A stretch of DNA of 64,000 bases from Crassaminicella profunda (GCF_019884785.1 NZ_CP082326.1:1109355-1173354), one strand, 5' to 3'; shown: positions 1-9,320, numbered from the stretch's first letter. Made by a program: numbers and translations. Notes: generated by a model from the sequence alone, not told the origin.

Positions 1-1286
1 ATCAATCTAAATTAACAACTGCAAAAGATGCTGTAAGCTATATTCAATCAGGAAATAGAGTAGTTATTGGTCATGCGGTATGTGAACCTCAAAAGTTAGT
101 TGAGGCGATGGTAAATAATAAAGAACAATATGAAAATGTGGAAATCGTTCACATGGTAGCTATGGGAAAAGGCGAATATACAAATCCTGAAATGGCGCCA
201 CATTTTAGACATAATGCATTATTTGTAGGAGGATCTACAAGAAAGGCAGTCAGCGAAGCAAGAGCGGATTATACTCCTTGTTTCTTTACAGAGATCCCAA
301 GACTTTTCAAAGAAGAGTATTTACCAGTAGATGTGGCATTAGTTCAAGTAAGTCGTCCAGATGAACATGGATACTGTAGTTTTGGCCTTTCTGTTGATTA
401 TACAAAACCAGCAGCAGAATGTGCAAAGGTAGTGATTGCAGAAGTAAATGATCAAATGCCAAGAACTATGGGAGATTCTTTTATTCATATTTCTGAAATG
501 GATCATATTGTCGAAACTTCTTATCCAATCATAGAACTTCCACCTCCTAGAATTGGTGAAATTGAAAAGGCAATAGGTGAAAACTGTGCTAAACTAGTAG
601 AAGATGGTTCTACTCTTCAATTAGGGATTGGAGCTATTCCGGATGCAGTACTATTATTCTTAAAGGATAAAAAAGATTTAGGAATTCACTCAGAAATGTT
701 CTCAGATGGTGTTGTTGAACTAGTAGAGGCAGGCGTTATTAATAATAAAAAGAAAACTTTACACAAAGGAAAAATGGTTGTAACATTCTTAATGGGTACC
801 AAGAGACTTTATGATTTTGTTGATAATAATCCGTCAGTAGAATTGTATCCAGTAGATTATGTAAATAATCCTTGTGTAATTATGCAAAATGAAAACATTA
901 TTTCTATTAACTCTTGTATCCAAGTAGATTTAATGGGTCAGGTAGCTTCAGAAAGTATAGGATTAAAACAATTTAGTGGTGTAGGTGGACAAGTTGACTA
1001 TATTCGTGGAGCAAGTATGGCAAGAAAAGGTAAATCTATTATTGCTATTCCATCAACAGCATCAAAAGGGAAAGTTTCTCGTATTGCTCCTTTTATTGAT
1101 GAAGGTTCAGCTGTTACAACATCACGTAATGATGTAAATTATGTAGTTACAGAATATGGTATTGCACAATTGAGAGGAAAGAGCTTAAAAGAAAGAGGTA
1201 GAGCCCTTATCAATATTGCTCATCCAGATTTTAGACCAATGTTGATTGAAGAGTGGGAAAAAAGATTTAATTGTAAATTTGAATAG
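1..1286 (+). CDS. cat2: 4-hydroxybutyrate CoA-transferase (5' end cut by window)
   Basis: Acetyl-CoA hydrolase/transferase family enzyme that moves CoA between acetyl-CoA (or butyryl-CoA) and 4-hydroxybutyrate in the cytoplasm. The frame is open from base 3, so coding begins before the window; about 427 residues are visible, close to the family's usual 430-440, so only a few N-terminal residues are missing. The visible protein has the GIHSEMFSDG segment, which in the Clostridium aminobutyricum enzyme carries the catalytic glutamate, then GVGGQVDYIRGA and the C-terminal EYGIAQLRGKS block. The gene for 4-hydroxybutyrate dehydrogenase follows 20 bases later with its own Shine-Dalgarno, so the two form an operon for 4-hydroxybutyrate/succinate or GABA fermentation. 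An acetate or succinate CoA-transferase of the same family is the alternative; the neighbour favours 4-hydroxybutyrate. Confidence 0.88.
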   Translation, partial: QSKLTTAKDAVSYIQSGNRVVIGHAVCEPQKLVEAMVNNKEQYENVEIVHMVAMGKGEYTNPEMAPHFRHNALFVGGSTRKAVSEARADYTPCFFTEIPRLFKEEYLPVDVALVQVSRPDEHGYCSFGLSVDYTKPAAECAKVVIAEVNDQMPRTMGDSFIHISEMDHIVETSYPIIELPPPRIGEIEKAIGENCAKLVEDGSTLQLGIGAIPDAVLLFLKDKKDLGIHSEMFSDGVVELVEAGVINNKKKTLHKGKMVVTFLMGTKRLYDFVDNNPSVELYPVDYVNNPCVIMQNENIISINSCIQVDLMGQVASESIGLKQFSGVGGQVDYIRGASMARKGKSIIAIPSTASKGKVSRIAPFIDEGSAVTTSRNDVNYVVTEYGIAQLRGKSLKERGRALINIAHPDFRPMLIEEWEKRFNCKFE

Positions 1287-1306
1287 AGAATAGGAAGGGG
1301 ATTATT

Positions 1307-2422
1307 ATGAAATTTTTTAAATTACCAACACAAATCCATAAATTTAATGATTTTAAAACTTTTGCAGAAGAATTCCAAATTGGAGAAAATGATTTAGTAC
1401 TTACCCATCAATTCCTTTTTGATCCTTTTATGAAAGCATTAGACTTAAAAGCAGATTTTATCATGCAAGAAAAGTATGGTGTAGGTGAACCATCTGATGA
1501 AATGATCGATGAAATTTTAGCAGAAGTAGTTGATAAACCATATAAAAGAATTATTGCAATCGGTGGAGGCTCAGTAATCGATATTGCAAAACTATTAATC
1601 TTTAAAGATGGTAAAAACGCATTAGATATGTTTGAAAAGAGAATTGATTTCATAAAAGATAAAGAATTAATCATTGTACCTACAACTTGTGGAACAGGAA
1701 GTGAAGTAACAAATATTTCTATTGCTGAAATCAAATCAAAGCATACAAAGATGGGTCTTGCCATTGATGAATTATATGCTGATTATGCAGTACTTGTTCC
1801 AGAACTAATAAAGGGTCTTCCATACAAATTCTTTGTATTTAGTTCAATTGACGCGTTAATTCATGCTATTGAATCTTATGTATCACCAAATGCAAATGAC
1901 TTTACACAAATGATCAGTGTAAAAGCCATTGAAATGCTTTTAAAAGGATATATAGAGATTATTGAAAAAGGTGAAGATTACCGTCAAGAATTATTAGAAG
2001 ATTTTGCAGTTGCCAGTAACTATGCAGGAATCGCTTTTGGAAATACAGGAGTTGGAGCTGTACATGCGCTGTCGTATCCATTAGGAGGTACTTATCATGT
2101 TCCTCATGGAGAAGCAAACTATCAGTTCTTTACAGAAGTATTTAAAACTTATAACCGAATAGATCCTAATGGGAAAATCAAAGCGTTAAATACTTTCTTA
2201 GCCTCTCTATTAAATGTAGATGAAACTGAAGTATATGATGCTATTGAAAAAGTACTTGACAAGCTTTTAAGTAAAAAAGCTTTAAAAGAATATGGTATGA
2301 AGGAAGAAGAAATTGAAAGCTTTACAGATAGTGTACTTGAAAAGCAACAAAGGCTTCTTGCAAACAATTATGTTCCACTTTCAAGAGAAGAAATCTTAAA
2401 TATCTATAAGAATTTATATTAA
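1307..2422 (+). CDS. 4hbD: 4-hydroxybutyrate dehydrogenase (iron-type alcohol dehydrogenase)
   Basis: Group III metal-dependent alcohol dehydrogenase of 371 residues, the same length as Clostridium kluyveri 4HbD. It interconverts succinate semialdehyde and 4-hydroxybutyrate with NAD(H). Visible features are the NAD-binding GGGSVIDIAK near residue 87, CGTGSEVTN, the metal-ligand region DALIHAIESYVS and the later VHALSYPLGGTYHVPHGEAN, with the ligand histidines. The start is the ATG at 1307, 7 bases after AGGAAGGGG. It follows the CoA-transferase gene directly and ends at a strong hairpin terminator, so it is the last gene of that operon. Another iron alcohol dehydrogenase specificity cannot be excluded by sequence alone, but the pairing with a 4-hydroxybutyrate CoA-transferase makes this call likely. 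Confidence 0.9.
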   Translation: MKFFKLPTQIHKFNDFKTFAEEFQIGENDLVLTHQFLFDPFMKALDLKADFIMQEKYGVGEPSDEMIDEILAEVVDKPYKRIIAIGGGSVIDIAKLLIFKDGKNALDMFEKRIDFIKDKELIIVPTTCGTGSEVTNISIAEIKSKHTKMGLAIDELYADYAVLVPELIKGLPYKFFVFSSIDALIHAIESYVSPNANDFTQMISVKAIEMLLKGYIEIIEKGEDYRQELLEDFAVASNYAGIAFGNTGVGAVHALSYPLGGTYHVPHGEANYQFFTEVFKTYNRIDPNGKIKALNTFLASLLNVDETEVYDAIEKVLDKLLSKKALKEYGMKEEEIESFTDSVLEKQQRLLANNYVPLSREEILNIYKNLY

Positions 2423-2445
2423 AAAGTGCAGATATGAAATCATAT

Positions 2446-2485
2446 AAAAACAAGAATTCCTAAGAAAAAGGAATTCTTGTTTTTA
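2446..2485 (+). terminator. Rho-independent terminator after 4hbD
   Basis: A 15-base perfect stem (2446-2460 pairing with 2470-2484) around a 9-base loop ends in a T run. It closes the 4-hydroxybutyrate operon. Confidence 0.85.
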
Positions 2486-2610
2486 TATAAAGATATAATC
2501 ATAAATTTAAAGTCTTTATAATAGATTTTTGCCAAATTTAAATGCAACTAAAATTCATTTATACAATATAAAATGATATACTATGGAAAAATAAGAAGAC
2601 AGGTGATAAA

Positions 2611-3375
2611 ATGAATGAAAAATTTTTAGATACTCCCTTTTTGCCTCAACGTCATGTTAAAGTAGCGCTTGTAGATGGTCGTGTATCCCATAACTTTATG
2701 AATAATTTAAAAAGTATGGGTATAAATATAATAAAGACACCTTGTTGCAAAGAACTATATGGTGCAATCTCCTATCATCCAGATATATTGTTGCATCCTA
2801 TAAAAGGAAAAGATGTGGTTGTAGCACCAAATGTTTATGATCCTTTAGCAAAGCTTCTTGAAAAATATGGATTGAATGTAATAAAAGGAGAAACAACTTT
2901 AAGAAGGAACTATCCAGATAATATTGCATATAATATAGCAAGAGTTTCTAATTTTGCTATACATAATTTAAAATATACCGATAAATCTACATTAAAATTA
3001 CTTGAAGAGAACCAAATAGAGTTGATTCATGTGAAACAAGGATATTCAAAATGTTCAATCTGTATTGTGAATGAAAGAGCCATCATTACATCTGATAGAG
3101 GCATTGCAAAAACAGTAGAAAAATATGGAATAGACCCTTTAGTAATAGCACCTGGATACATAGATCTGCCAGGAATTGAATATGGATTTATTGGAGGAAT
3201 TTCAGGGCTTATTGGGAAAAATAAAATAGCTTTTTCAGGATTTTTATCTTATCATCCTGATTATGATAGAATTTTGAAATTTTTAGCAAAATATGAAGTA
3301 GAACCAGTATTTCTAGAAAATAAGCAACCAATAGATATTGGCTCTATCATACCTGTTTTAGAAATGGCATATTAA
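2611..3375 (+). CDS. Conserved unknown protein, DUF6873-like (GME-fold)
   Basis: A 254-residue soluble protein without signal peptide or membrane segment. It resembles the clostridial family annotated as DUF6873, which is thought to have the fold of guanidino-group-modifying enzymes (recalled family membership, not a search result). Visible blocks are VALVDGRVSH near residue 18, a CC pair near residue 45, ISYHPDILLHP, KQGYSKCSICIV near residue 145 (conserved cysteines), ITSDRGIAK and IEYGFIGGISGLIGKN. The ATG at 2611 follows ACAGGTGAT at good spacing. The gene stands alone between a terminator and the ytxC-like gene. No reaction can be assigned; the Cys and His pattern could be catalytic by analogy with amidinotransferases, but this is speculation. 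Confidence 0.6.
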   Translation: MNEKFLDTPFLPQRHVKVALVDGRVSHNFMNNLKSMGINIIKTPCCKELYGAISYHPDILLHPIKGKDVVVAPNVYDPLAKLLEKYGLNVIKGETTLRRNYPDNIAYNIARVSNFAIHNLKYTDKSTLKLLEENQIELIHVKQGYSKCSICIVNERAIITSDRGIAKTVEKYGIDPLVIAPGYIDLPGIEYGFIGGISGLIGKNKIAFSGFLSYHPDYDRILKFLAKYEVEPVFLENKQPIDIGSIIPVLEMAY

Positions 3376-3457
3376 GAAATAAATGTAATCAACTATTTTG
3401 AATATCACTTCTTATTACACATATACTACTAATACAGTAGGAGAAGGAGTGAAAGAA

Positions 3458-4369
3458 ATGACTTTAATGACAATAATACTCAATGAATGTTGGAAAGATA
3501 TTTACAATAGATTAGATCATGAAATGGATTTTTTTTTAAAAGATGGTATCATCATAGATAAAAATATTGAAAAGATAGGAAGAGAAACATACATTAGTTA
3601 TTCTGTGGAAGAAACTTGTTTAAAATATTATACAATAGATGAGTTTGAACACATTTTTAAATATTATATAGCAAATATTTTTTCAGAGATTATTATTCAT
3701 GATATGGAAGAAAAAATGGCTTATGATATTTTGTCTAATGAATATGATTATTTTGGTTTACAAGAAAGGAAGGCGATTCTTAAACATTTTAATAATATAC
3801 AGAAAGATGAAATGTACAAATATGAAAAAGGGAGCAGTTGTACCATTAGTAGAAGAACTAAAATAGTGCAGCAAATGATGGATTATTTCATAGAAAATGA
3901 TGTAATTCATTTGGAAGGTTTTCTTCGATTTAGATTAAGAAGCTATATTGAAGAGTTGGAAAATAGTATAGATAGAGCAGTAGAAGATTTTTTAATGGAA
4001 AAGGAGTATAACGAGTTTATAAGACTTTTAAGATATTTTGTAGATATTCAAGAAGCAAAAATAGATACAGTAAATGTACTTATGACAGAAGATGGAAATT
4101 ATCAGCTTTACGATGATAAAAACAAAATGATAAAGAATGAATATCTTGAAGACTTGGCACTTGAGATGGCAGACAAGGATATAAGTTATGATGATTTATT
4201 AATCAGTTCTTTGATTACCTTGGCACCCAAAAAAATTATTATTCACTTTTCAACAAATTCTTCCAAAAAGGAAATTATAGATACAATTCAAAATGTTTTT
4301 TCAGATAGAGTATACATTTGCACGGAATCTAATCTATGTGGATCTATTCATAATCTTAAACAAGAGTAG
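3458..4369 (+). CDS. ytxC: YtxC-like sporulation protein
   Basis: A 303-residue protein of the YtxC-like family, which is restricted to spore formers and sits beside thrS in Bacillus and many clostridia, as here. The family block is clear in the second half: FLRFRLRSYIEELENSIDRA (about residues 150-169) followed by EKEYNEFIRLLRYFVDIQE. No membrane segment is seen. An in-frame ATG exists 60 bases upstream, but the ATG at 3458 is preceded by GAAGGAG with 8-base spacing, so it is taken as the start. The molecular role of YtxC is not known; the link to sporulation comes from the family. A hairpin overlaps its stop codon. Confidence 0.8.
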   Translation: MTLMTIILNECWKDIYNRLDHEMDFFLKDGIIIDKNIEKIGRETYISYSVEETCLKYYTIDEFEHIFKYYIANIFSEIIIHDMEEKMAYDILSNEYDYFGLQERKAILKHFNNIQKDEMYKYEKGSSCTISRRTKIVQQMMDYFIENDVIHLEGFLRFRLRSYIEELENSIDRAVEDFLMEKEYNEFIRLLRYFVDIQEAKIDTVNVLMTEDGNYQLYDDKNKMIKNEYLEDLALEMADKDISYDDLLISSLITLAPKKIIIHFSTNSSKKEIIDTIQNVFSDRVYICTESNLCGSIHNLKQE

Positions 4370-4386
4370 AGAAAAACTCTACTCTT
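4362..4386 (+). terminator. Hairpin over the ytxC stop codon
   Basis: A 10-base perfect stem (4362-4371 with 4377-4386) with an A5 loop spans the TAG stop. The following T tract is weak (TTAATTATTT), so termination may be partial. Confidence 0.5.
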
Positions 4387-4412
4387 AATTATTTGCAATG
4401 AAAGGCATTCTA

Positions 4413-4441
4413 TTGTATTAGGTGTATAACTATGCTATACT
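4413..4441 (+). promoter_or_regulatory. Sigma-A-like promoter for the DUF445 gene
   Basis: TTGTAT (4413-4418), 17-base spacer, TATACT (4436-4441) with an extended TGC just before the -10 element. It lies about 80 bases upstream of the DUF445 start and after the ytxC hairpin. Confidence 0.6.
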
Positions 4442-4518
4442 GAATACGAAAAATACATACATCCAATATATAAATGGAAATGTTTTTGCAAAAGATAATA
4501 TAGTAGAGGTGAAATACA

Positions 4519-5121
4519 TTGTTTTGGATGAAATTATTTATTTTGGCAGCAGTAGGATCAATCATTGGATGGATTACCAATGTATTAGCAATTAAATTTA
4601 TTTTTAGACCTTTAGAGCCCATACATGTGCCTTTATTTAATATGAAGATACAAGGATTGATTCCTAAAAGGAAAGCAGAACTTGCCCAAAGTGTAGGAGA
4701 AATTGTAGAAACAGAGCTTATATCTATGGAAGAAATTATCGATAAATTTGTTGAAGATGAAAATAAAAGCGAAATCATCTTTAATATTAAAAGAAAAATA
4801 AAAAAAATTGTAGATGAGAAACTTCCAAGCTTTATTCCCAGTGCGTTTAAAGGAATGATTGAGGAATATATTGATGAGATTATTGATAAAGAAGCAGATA
4901 AAGCTATTACTGAATTAACAGAAAAGATGATACATAGGGCTACAGAAAAAGTAAAGATTGCTGAAATTATTGAGGAGAAAATCAATGATTTTGAACTGGA
5001 GAAATTAGAAGAAATAGTACTTCGTATTGCTAAAAAAGAATTAAAGCATATAGAAATTTTAGGCGCTATTATTGGATGTGTAATAGGCCTTATTCAGGGG
5101 ATTGTTATACTTATACCATAA
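4519..5121 (+). CDS. DUF445 family membrane protein
   Basis: A 200-residue protein with a hydrophobic N-terminal segment (about residues 5-25), a long charged helical middle (about 55-165) and a second hydrophobic segment at the C-terminus (about 178-200). The N-terminal signature GWITNVLAIKFIFRP is typical of DUF445 proteins (YheB-like). Both ends probably sit in the membrane with the helical part in the cytoplasm. It is shorter than Bacillus YheB, as is common for the clostridial copy next to thrS. The start is TTG at 4519, 6-8 bases after GAGGTGA; no ATG gives the full first membrane segment. Function is unknown. Confidence 0.75.
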   Translation: MFWMKLFILAAVGSIIGWITNVLAIKFIFRPLEPIHVPLFNMKIQGLIPKRKAELAQSVGEIVETELISMEEIIDKFVEDENKSEIIFNIKRKIKKIVDEKLPSFIPSAFKGMIEEYIDEIIDKEADKAITELTEKMIHRATEKVKIAEIIEEKINDFELEKLEEIVLRIAKKELKHIEILGAIIGCVIGLIQGIVILIP

Positions 5122-5166
5122 ATTTTCATTGTTTATGTATAAAAAAGGAAAATTTGAACAAACTTA

Positions 5167-5195
5167 TTGACAAATACTGAAAATATTTTTATAAT
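5167..5195 (+). promoter_or_regulatory. Consensus sigma-A promoter of thrS
   Basis: TTGACA (5167-5172), 17-base spacer, TATAAT (5190-5195): a perfect match. It drives the T-box leader and thrS. Confidence 0.9.
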
Positions 5196-5202
5196 GAAAC
5201 AA

Positions 5203-5466
5203 AGCTAAAAAAGATATAAAGTGAAAAGCGATGAAAAAGGAAAAGTACTATAGATTCAGTCAAAAGAGAGAGGATGTCATAGGCTGTAAGCATTCTTTGA
5301 TATGACTATAGGAAAAACTACCTTTAAGCTATACCTGATTAGCCAAAAGGTGAAAAGGATATGGGTTAGGCAACCTTAATGCCTTTGAGTGGATTGAATC
5401 AATCTGGGTGGAACCGCGGGAGATACCTCTCGTCCCAAAGAATTACTTTGGGACGAGGGGTTTTTA
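5203..5466 (+). promoter_or_regulatory. T-box riboswitch, threonine type, upstream of thrS
   Basis: The T-box core TGGAACCGCG lies at 5409-5418, and a long terminator stem (5426-5440 with 5446-5460, then T5) follows. Stem I is seen as CTATAG pairing with CTATAG and AAAGG pairing with CCTTT. The specifier loop between them ends in ACT followed by an unpaired A (5317-5319), the usual codon-plus-purine layout, so it reads threonine. Uncharged tRNA-Thr would stabilise the antiterminator and permit thrS transcription. The reading is by eye; an ACC codon directly adjacent would also mean threonine. Confidence 0.92.
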
Positions 5467-5498
5467 TATTTTAAGCAAAATTAAAGGAGGCAGTATAG

Positions 5499-7412
5499 AT
5501 GGAACAAGTAAAAATAACATTAAAAGATGGATCAGAAAAGGTCTGTAAAAAAGGAATAACAATACTTGAAATTGCAAAAGAAATTAGTGGAAGACTTGCA
5601 AAAGAAGCAGTAGCAGGAGAAGTAGATGGTAAGGTTGTAGGTCTAAGCTATGCAATTGAACAAGACTCTGAATTAAATATTTTAAAATTTGATGATGAAG
5701 GGGCACAAGAAGTTTTTAGACATACAAGTTCTCATATTTTAGCACAAGCTGTAAAAAGATTATTTCCTAATACAAAACTTGCAATAGGACCAGCTATTGA
5801 CAATGGATTTTACTATGATTTTGATTCAGAACATAGATTTACAGAAAGTGATCTAGAAAAAATTGAAAAAGAAATGAAAAAAATAGTTAGTGAGAATCTA
5901 GAATTAGAAAGATTTGAATTGCCTCGTGAAGAAGCAATTAAGTATATGAAGGAAAGAGAAGAAGGGTATAAAGTAGAATTAATTGAAGATTTACCAGAGG
6001 ATGCAGTAATTTCTTTTTATAAGCAAGGGGATTTTGTGGACCTTTGTGCAGGACCACATCTAGTGAGTACAAAGTCAGTAAAAGCAATAAAATTATTAAG
6101 TCTTGCAGGTGCTTATTGGCGTGGAGATGAGAAAAGAGAAATGCTTCAAAGAATCTATGGTACATCTTTCCCTAAACAAAAATTATTAGAAGAACATTTA
6201 AATAGATTAGAGGAAGCGAAGAAAAGAGATCATAGAAAAATAGGAAAAGAATTAAAATTATTTACAATCCTTGAAGAAGGACCAGGATTTCCATTCTTCT
6301 TACCAAAGGGAACACAGCTTAAAAATACTTTGATGGACTATTGGAGAGATGTTCATAGAAAATGGGGATATGTTGAGGTAGAAACTCCTATTATATTAAA
6401 TAAAAAGTTATGGGAGACTTCTGGACATTGGTATCATTATAAAGAAAATATGTATACTTTAAAAATTGATGAAGAAGATTATGCCATAAAGCCTATGAAT
6501 TGTCCAGGTGGAATGCTTGTATATAAAACAGATATGCATTCTTATAGAGATTTTCCTATTAGAATGGGTGAAGTAGGAAGAGTTCATAGACATGAATTAT
6601 CTGGTGCTCTTCATGGACTTATGAGAGTTAGAGCTTTCACACAAGATGATGCACATATCTTTATGCTTCCAGAACAGATTAAAGATGAAATCAAGGGAGT
6701 AGCAAAATTAATCGATGAAGTTTATACAAGATTTGGATTCAAATATAATGTAGAATTATCTACAAGACCAGAAGATTCAATGGGTACAGATGAAGAATGG
6801 GAAATGGCGGAAAGTTCATTAAAAGCTGCATTAGAAGAATCAGGATTGCCTTATAAATTAAATGAAGGAGATGGCGCATTCTACGGACCAAAGATTGACT
6901 TCCATCTAGAAGATTGTATTGGTAGAACATGGCAGTGTGGTACCATTCAACTTGATTTCCAATTACCACAAAGATTCGATTTGACATATGTTGGAAAAGA
7001 CGGAGAAAAACATAGACCTGTAGTCATCCATAGAGTTGCCTTTGGTAGTATTGAAAGATTTATAGGTATATTGATAGAGCAGTTTGCTGGAAAGTTCCCA
7101 ACTTGGTTAGCACCTGTTCAAGTAAAAGTGCTTCCTATTGCTGATAAATTTATGGATTATGCACAAAAAATTGTAGAAACAATGAAAGAAAATGGGATAT
7201 ATGTGGAACTAGATGATCGAAATGAAAAAATTGGATATAAAATTCGTGAAGCTCAATTAGAAAAAGTTCCTTATATGATTATTGTTGGAGAAAAAGAACA
7301 AGAGTCAAATACGATATCTGTTCGTTCAAGAGATGAAGGAGAACTTGGTAGTCAAGAAATTGAAAGTTTCATAAACAAAGTAAAAGAAGAAATTAAAAAT
7401 AGAACATTATAA
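5499..7412 (+). CDS. thrS: Threonine--tRNA ligase
   Basis: Class II aminoacyl-tRNA synthetase, 637 residues, full length. Domain order: TGS (about 1-62), editing domain with HTSSHILAQAVKRLF near residue 76 and the C-x-G-P-H element (CAGPHL) near 183, then the catalytic core from about 245 with MNCPGGM, the motif 2 region RVHRHELSGALHGLMRVRAF and the motif 3 region VIHRVAFGSIERF. It ends in an anticodon-binding domain (about 540-637). The zinc ligands (Cys of MNCPGGM, His of RHELSG, His of VIHRV) are all present. The ATG at 5499 follows AAAGGAGG. Expression is controlled by the upstream T-box. No anomaly was seen. Confidence 0.98.
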   Translation: MEQVKITLKDGSEKVCKKGITILEIAKEISGRLAKEAVAGEVDGKVVGLSYAIEQDSELNILKFDDEGAQEVFRHTSSHILAQAVKRLFPNTKLAIGPAIDNGFYYDFDSEHRFTESDLEKIEKEMKKIVSENLELERFELPREEAIKYMKEREEGYKVELIEDLPEDAVISFYKQGDFVDLCAGPHLVSTKSVKAIKLLSLAGAYWRGDEKREMLQRIYGTSFPKQKLLEEHLNRLEEAKKRDHRKIGKELKLFTILEEGPGFPFFLPKGTQLKNTLMDYWRDVHRKWGYVEVETPIILNKKLWETSGHWYHYKENMYTLKIDEEDYAIKPMNCPGGMLVYKTDMHSYRDFPIRMGEVGRVHRHELSGALHGLMRVRAFTQDDAHIFMLPEQIKDEIKGVAKLIDEVYTRFGFKYNVELSTRPEDSMGTDEEWEMAESSLKAALEESGLPYKLNEGDGAFYGPKIDFHLEDCIGRTWQCGTIQLDFQLPQRFDLTYVGKDGEKHRPVVIHRVAFGSIERFIGILIEQFAGKFPTWLAPVQVKVLPIADKFMDYAQKIVETMKENGIYVELDDRNEKIGYKIREAQLEKVPYMIIVGEKEQESNTISVRSRDEGELGSQEIESFINKVKEEIKNRTL

Positions 7413-7414
7413 CA

Positions 7415-7447
7415 TATAAAAGAGAGTCATTATGACTCTCTTTTATA
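7415..7447. terminator. Bidirectional terminator between thrS and the FtsH-like gene
   Basis: A long stem (TATAAAAGAGAGTCAT paired with ATGACTCTCTTTTATA) with A/T tracts on both sides lies between convergent genes. It overlaps the stop codon of the minus-strand gene. Confidence 0.8.
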
Positions 7448-8954
7448 TATTTAGGCTACATTTTTTTTCATGAAGTTTTAAAATATTTTCTAATTCTTCT
7501 CCAGTAAGGGTTTCTTTTTTATAGAGTTCATTAGCGATGGAGGATAGTAAATCTGTATTACTCTCTAAGGTTACAAATGCCTCTTTATAGCATCCATCTA
7601 TTATCCCTTTTATTTCTCCATCAATTAAAGGATAACAGTTTTTTATTAAGGTAGGTTCAAATACACGGTTTTTTAAATTACTCATACCATATTCACAAAC
7701 CATTTGATAAGCAATGGTGTTTGCTTTTTGTAAATCATCTCTTGCACCTGTTGAAACCTCTCCAAAAATAATTTGTTCTGCACATCTACCGCCTAATAAA
7801 ACTTTTATTTTATTTTTAAGTTCACTGGTTGTGGTTAAATAGCGATCTTCTTCAGGAGCATACATAACATAACCTAGAGCTTCGCCCCTTGGAACAATAG
7901 ATACTTTTGAAACCAGATCACAATTCAGTATTTTTCCCATCAAAGCATGACCAGCCTCATGAAAGGATACTTTTCGTTTTTCTTTATCTAGAATAACAGC
8001 ATTTTTTCTTTGAAGGCCTGCAATAACCTTTTCGATGGCTTCATTGAATTCATTGATGCCAATGTCTTTTTTATTGCTCCTTACAGCTAGTATTGCAGCT
8101 TCATTGGCAATGTTAGACAGGTGAGCTCCTGACATGCCGTGAGTTCTTTGAGCCAATTCTTTTATATTTACACTAGAGGCAATAGGTTTGTTTTTTGTAT
8201 GAACCAAAAGAATTTCTTCTCTTGCATGTAAATCAGGATTTCCTATAAACATGTGCCGGTCAAATCTACCAGGTCTTAAGAGCGCTTCATCTAAAAGATC
8301 TAATCGGTTTGTTGCACCAATTACAAGAATTGTTTGTTCTGAGTGAAAACCATCCATTTCTATGAGTAGTTGGTTTAAGGTTTGATCCTTTTCATTATTA
8401 CTTTCAGAGGTCCTTTTAGCACCGATGGCATCTATCTCGTCTACAAATATGACACTTGGAGAAGCTTTTTTTGCCTTTTCAAAAAGCGTTCTTACTCTTT
8501 TGGCTCCTACACCAACATATTTTTCAACGAATTCAGAACCGCTAGTAGGGAAAAAACTAGAGTCAGTTTCCCCAGCAAGAGCTTGTGCAAGCAATGTTTT
8601 TCCTGTTCCAGGAGGACCATAAAATAAAATTCCTTTAGGAATGGTAGCTCCCATTTTATGATATTTAGTAGGATTCTTAATGAAGTCAATGATTTCAAAT
8701 AATTCTTCTTTTACTTCATCAAGTCCAGCAACATCATTGAAACGAACAGCAGGTTTGTTAGTATTGTTATTTTGTTTATCATCTTTTTCCATTTTTATGT
8801 GAACAGGCTCTAGTTGAGGAGATTTTTCTAATTTCATACAGTAAATAAATAAGCCTATACATAAAGAAATCAGAAGAAATCTATAGGTATTGTTCATGTG
8901 TATAGGAACAATCGTTCCACTGAAAAAGTTCTTAGGAATTAGAAGACTAATCAA
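7443..8954 (-). CDS. Short FtsH-like AAA+ zinc metalloprotease
   Basis: Membrane-anchored ATP-dependent protease paralogous to FtsH. Seen here: Walker A GPPGTGKT at residues 113-120, Walker B VIFVDEID, second region of homology NRLDLLDEALLRPGRFDRH, the zinc site HEAGH near residue 330 and the third-ligand region GARDDLQKA. At 503 residues it is shorter than standard FtsH (600 or more) because the extracytoplasmic domain is nearly absent; one membrane helix (about 24-40) is clear. The annotated start is TTG at 8954, with no Shine-Dalgarno. Upstream the frame stays open through codons reading SRKKRFFIFFGFVLLISLL, which looks like a first membrane helix. A good AAGGTGATG lies further upstream but in another frame, so the N-terminus is uncertain (see findings). 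Confidence 0.85.
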   Translation of the reverse strand: MISLLIPKNFFSGTIVPIHMNNTYRFLLISLCIGLFIYCMKLEKSPQLEPVHIKMEKDDKQNNNTNKPAVRFNDVAGLDEVKEELFEIIDFIKNPTKYHKMGATIPKGILFYGPPGTGKTLLAQALAGETDSSFFPTSGSEFVEKYVGVGAKRVRTLFEKAKKASPSVIFVDEIDAIGAKRTSESNNEKDQTLNQLLIEMDGFHSEQTILVIGATNRLDLLDEALLRPGRFDRHMFIGNPDLHAREEILLVHTKNKPIASSVNIKELAQRTHGMSGAHLSNIANEAAILAVRSNKKDIGINEFNEAIEKVIAGLQRKNAVILDKEKRKVSFHEAGHALMGKILNCDLVSKVSIVPRGEALGYVMYAPEEDRYLTTTSELKNKIKVLLGGRCAEQIIFGEVSTGARDDLQKANTIAYQMVCEYGMSNLKNRVFEPTLIKNCYPLIDGEIKGIIDGCYKEAFVTLESNTDLLSSIANELYKKETLTGEELENILKLHEKKCSLNI

Positions 8955-9320
8955 TAGAACAAAGCCGAAAAAAATGAAAAAACGCTTCTTACGAGAGATA
9001 GTTCATCACCTTCTTTCTAAATTCTTTATTATTAGTTTTCCCACGAAAGGAGGAAAAATATTAATGAAATAAATAAATTTTTATTGCAAAATAAAATATC
9101 AGAAAATAAAAAAAATTACATATTATGAAAAGGAAAAATAAAACATATATAGAATATAAATACATATAAGTCAAAAATGAGAAAATTCAAAATAAAAAGA
9201 AAATGGAATGAAATAGGACATGGTCTGCATAGTAATAAATTAGACTGAAGAGTTTTATAGAAAAGAGAAAATAAATGTTGATTCTCTTTTCTAAAAAAAT
9301 AAAAAATAGGAGGAATTTCA
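8955..9320. other. 366-base intergenic region between divergent genes
   Basis: The part nearest the FtsH-like gene (8955-9011, minus strand) is probably its missing N-terminal coding sequence. The rest is very A-rich. A hairpin (9258-9268 pairing with 9283-9293, 14-base loop) lies just before the AGGAGG of the lipoprotein gene; it has no T tract on either side and may act on mRNA stability or translation. No riboswitch class was recognised, and no convincing promoter was found. Confidence 0.5.

Noticed and set aside
1408-1764. Minus-strand ORF inside 4hbD (118 codons) and similar shadows across the window
   Set aside because: They lie antisense inside strongly supported genes, carry no family motif and lack ribosome sites.
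9200-9320. Possible riboswitch before the DUF3798 lipoprotein gene
   Set aside because: Only a simple hairpin is seen; no known riboswitch core or terminator/antiterminator pair was recognised.
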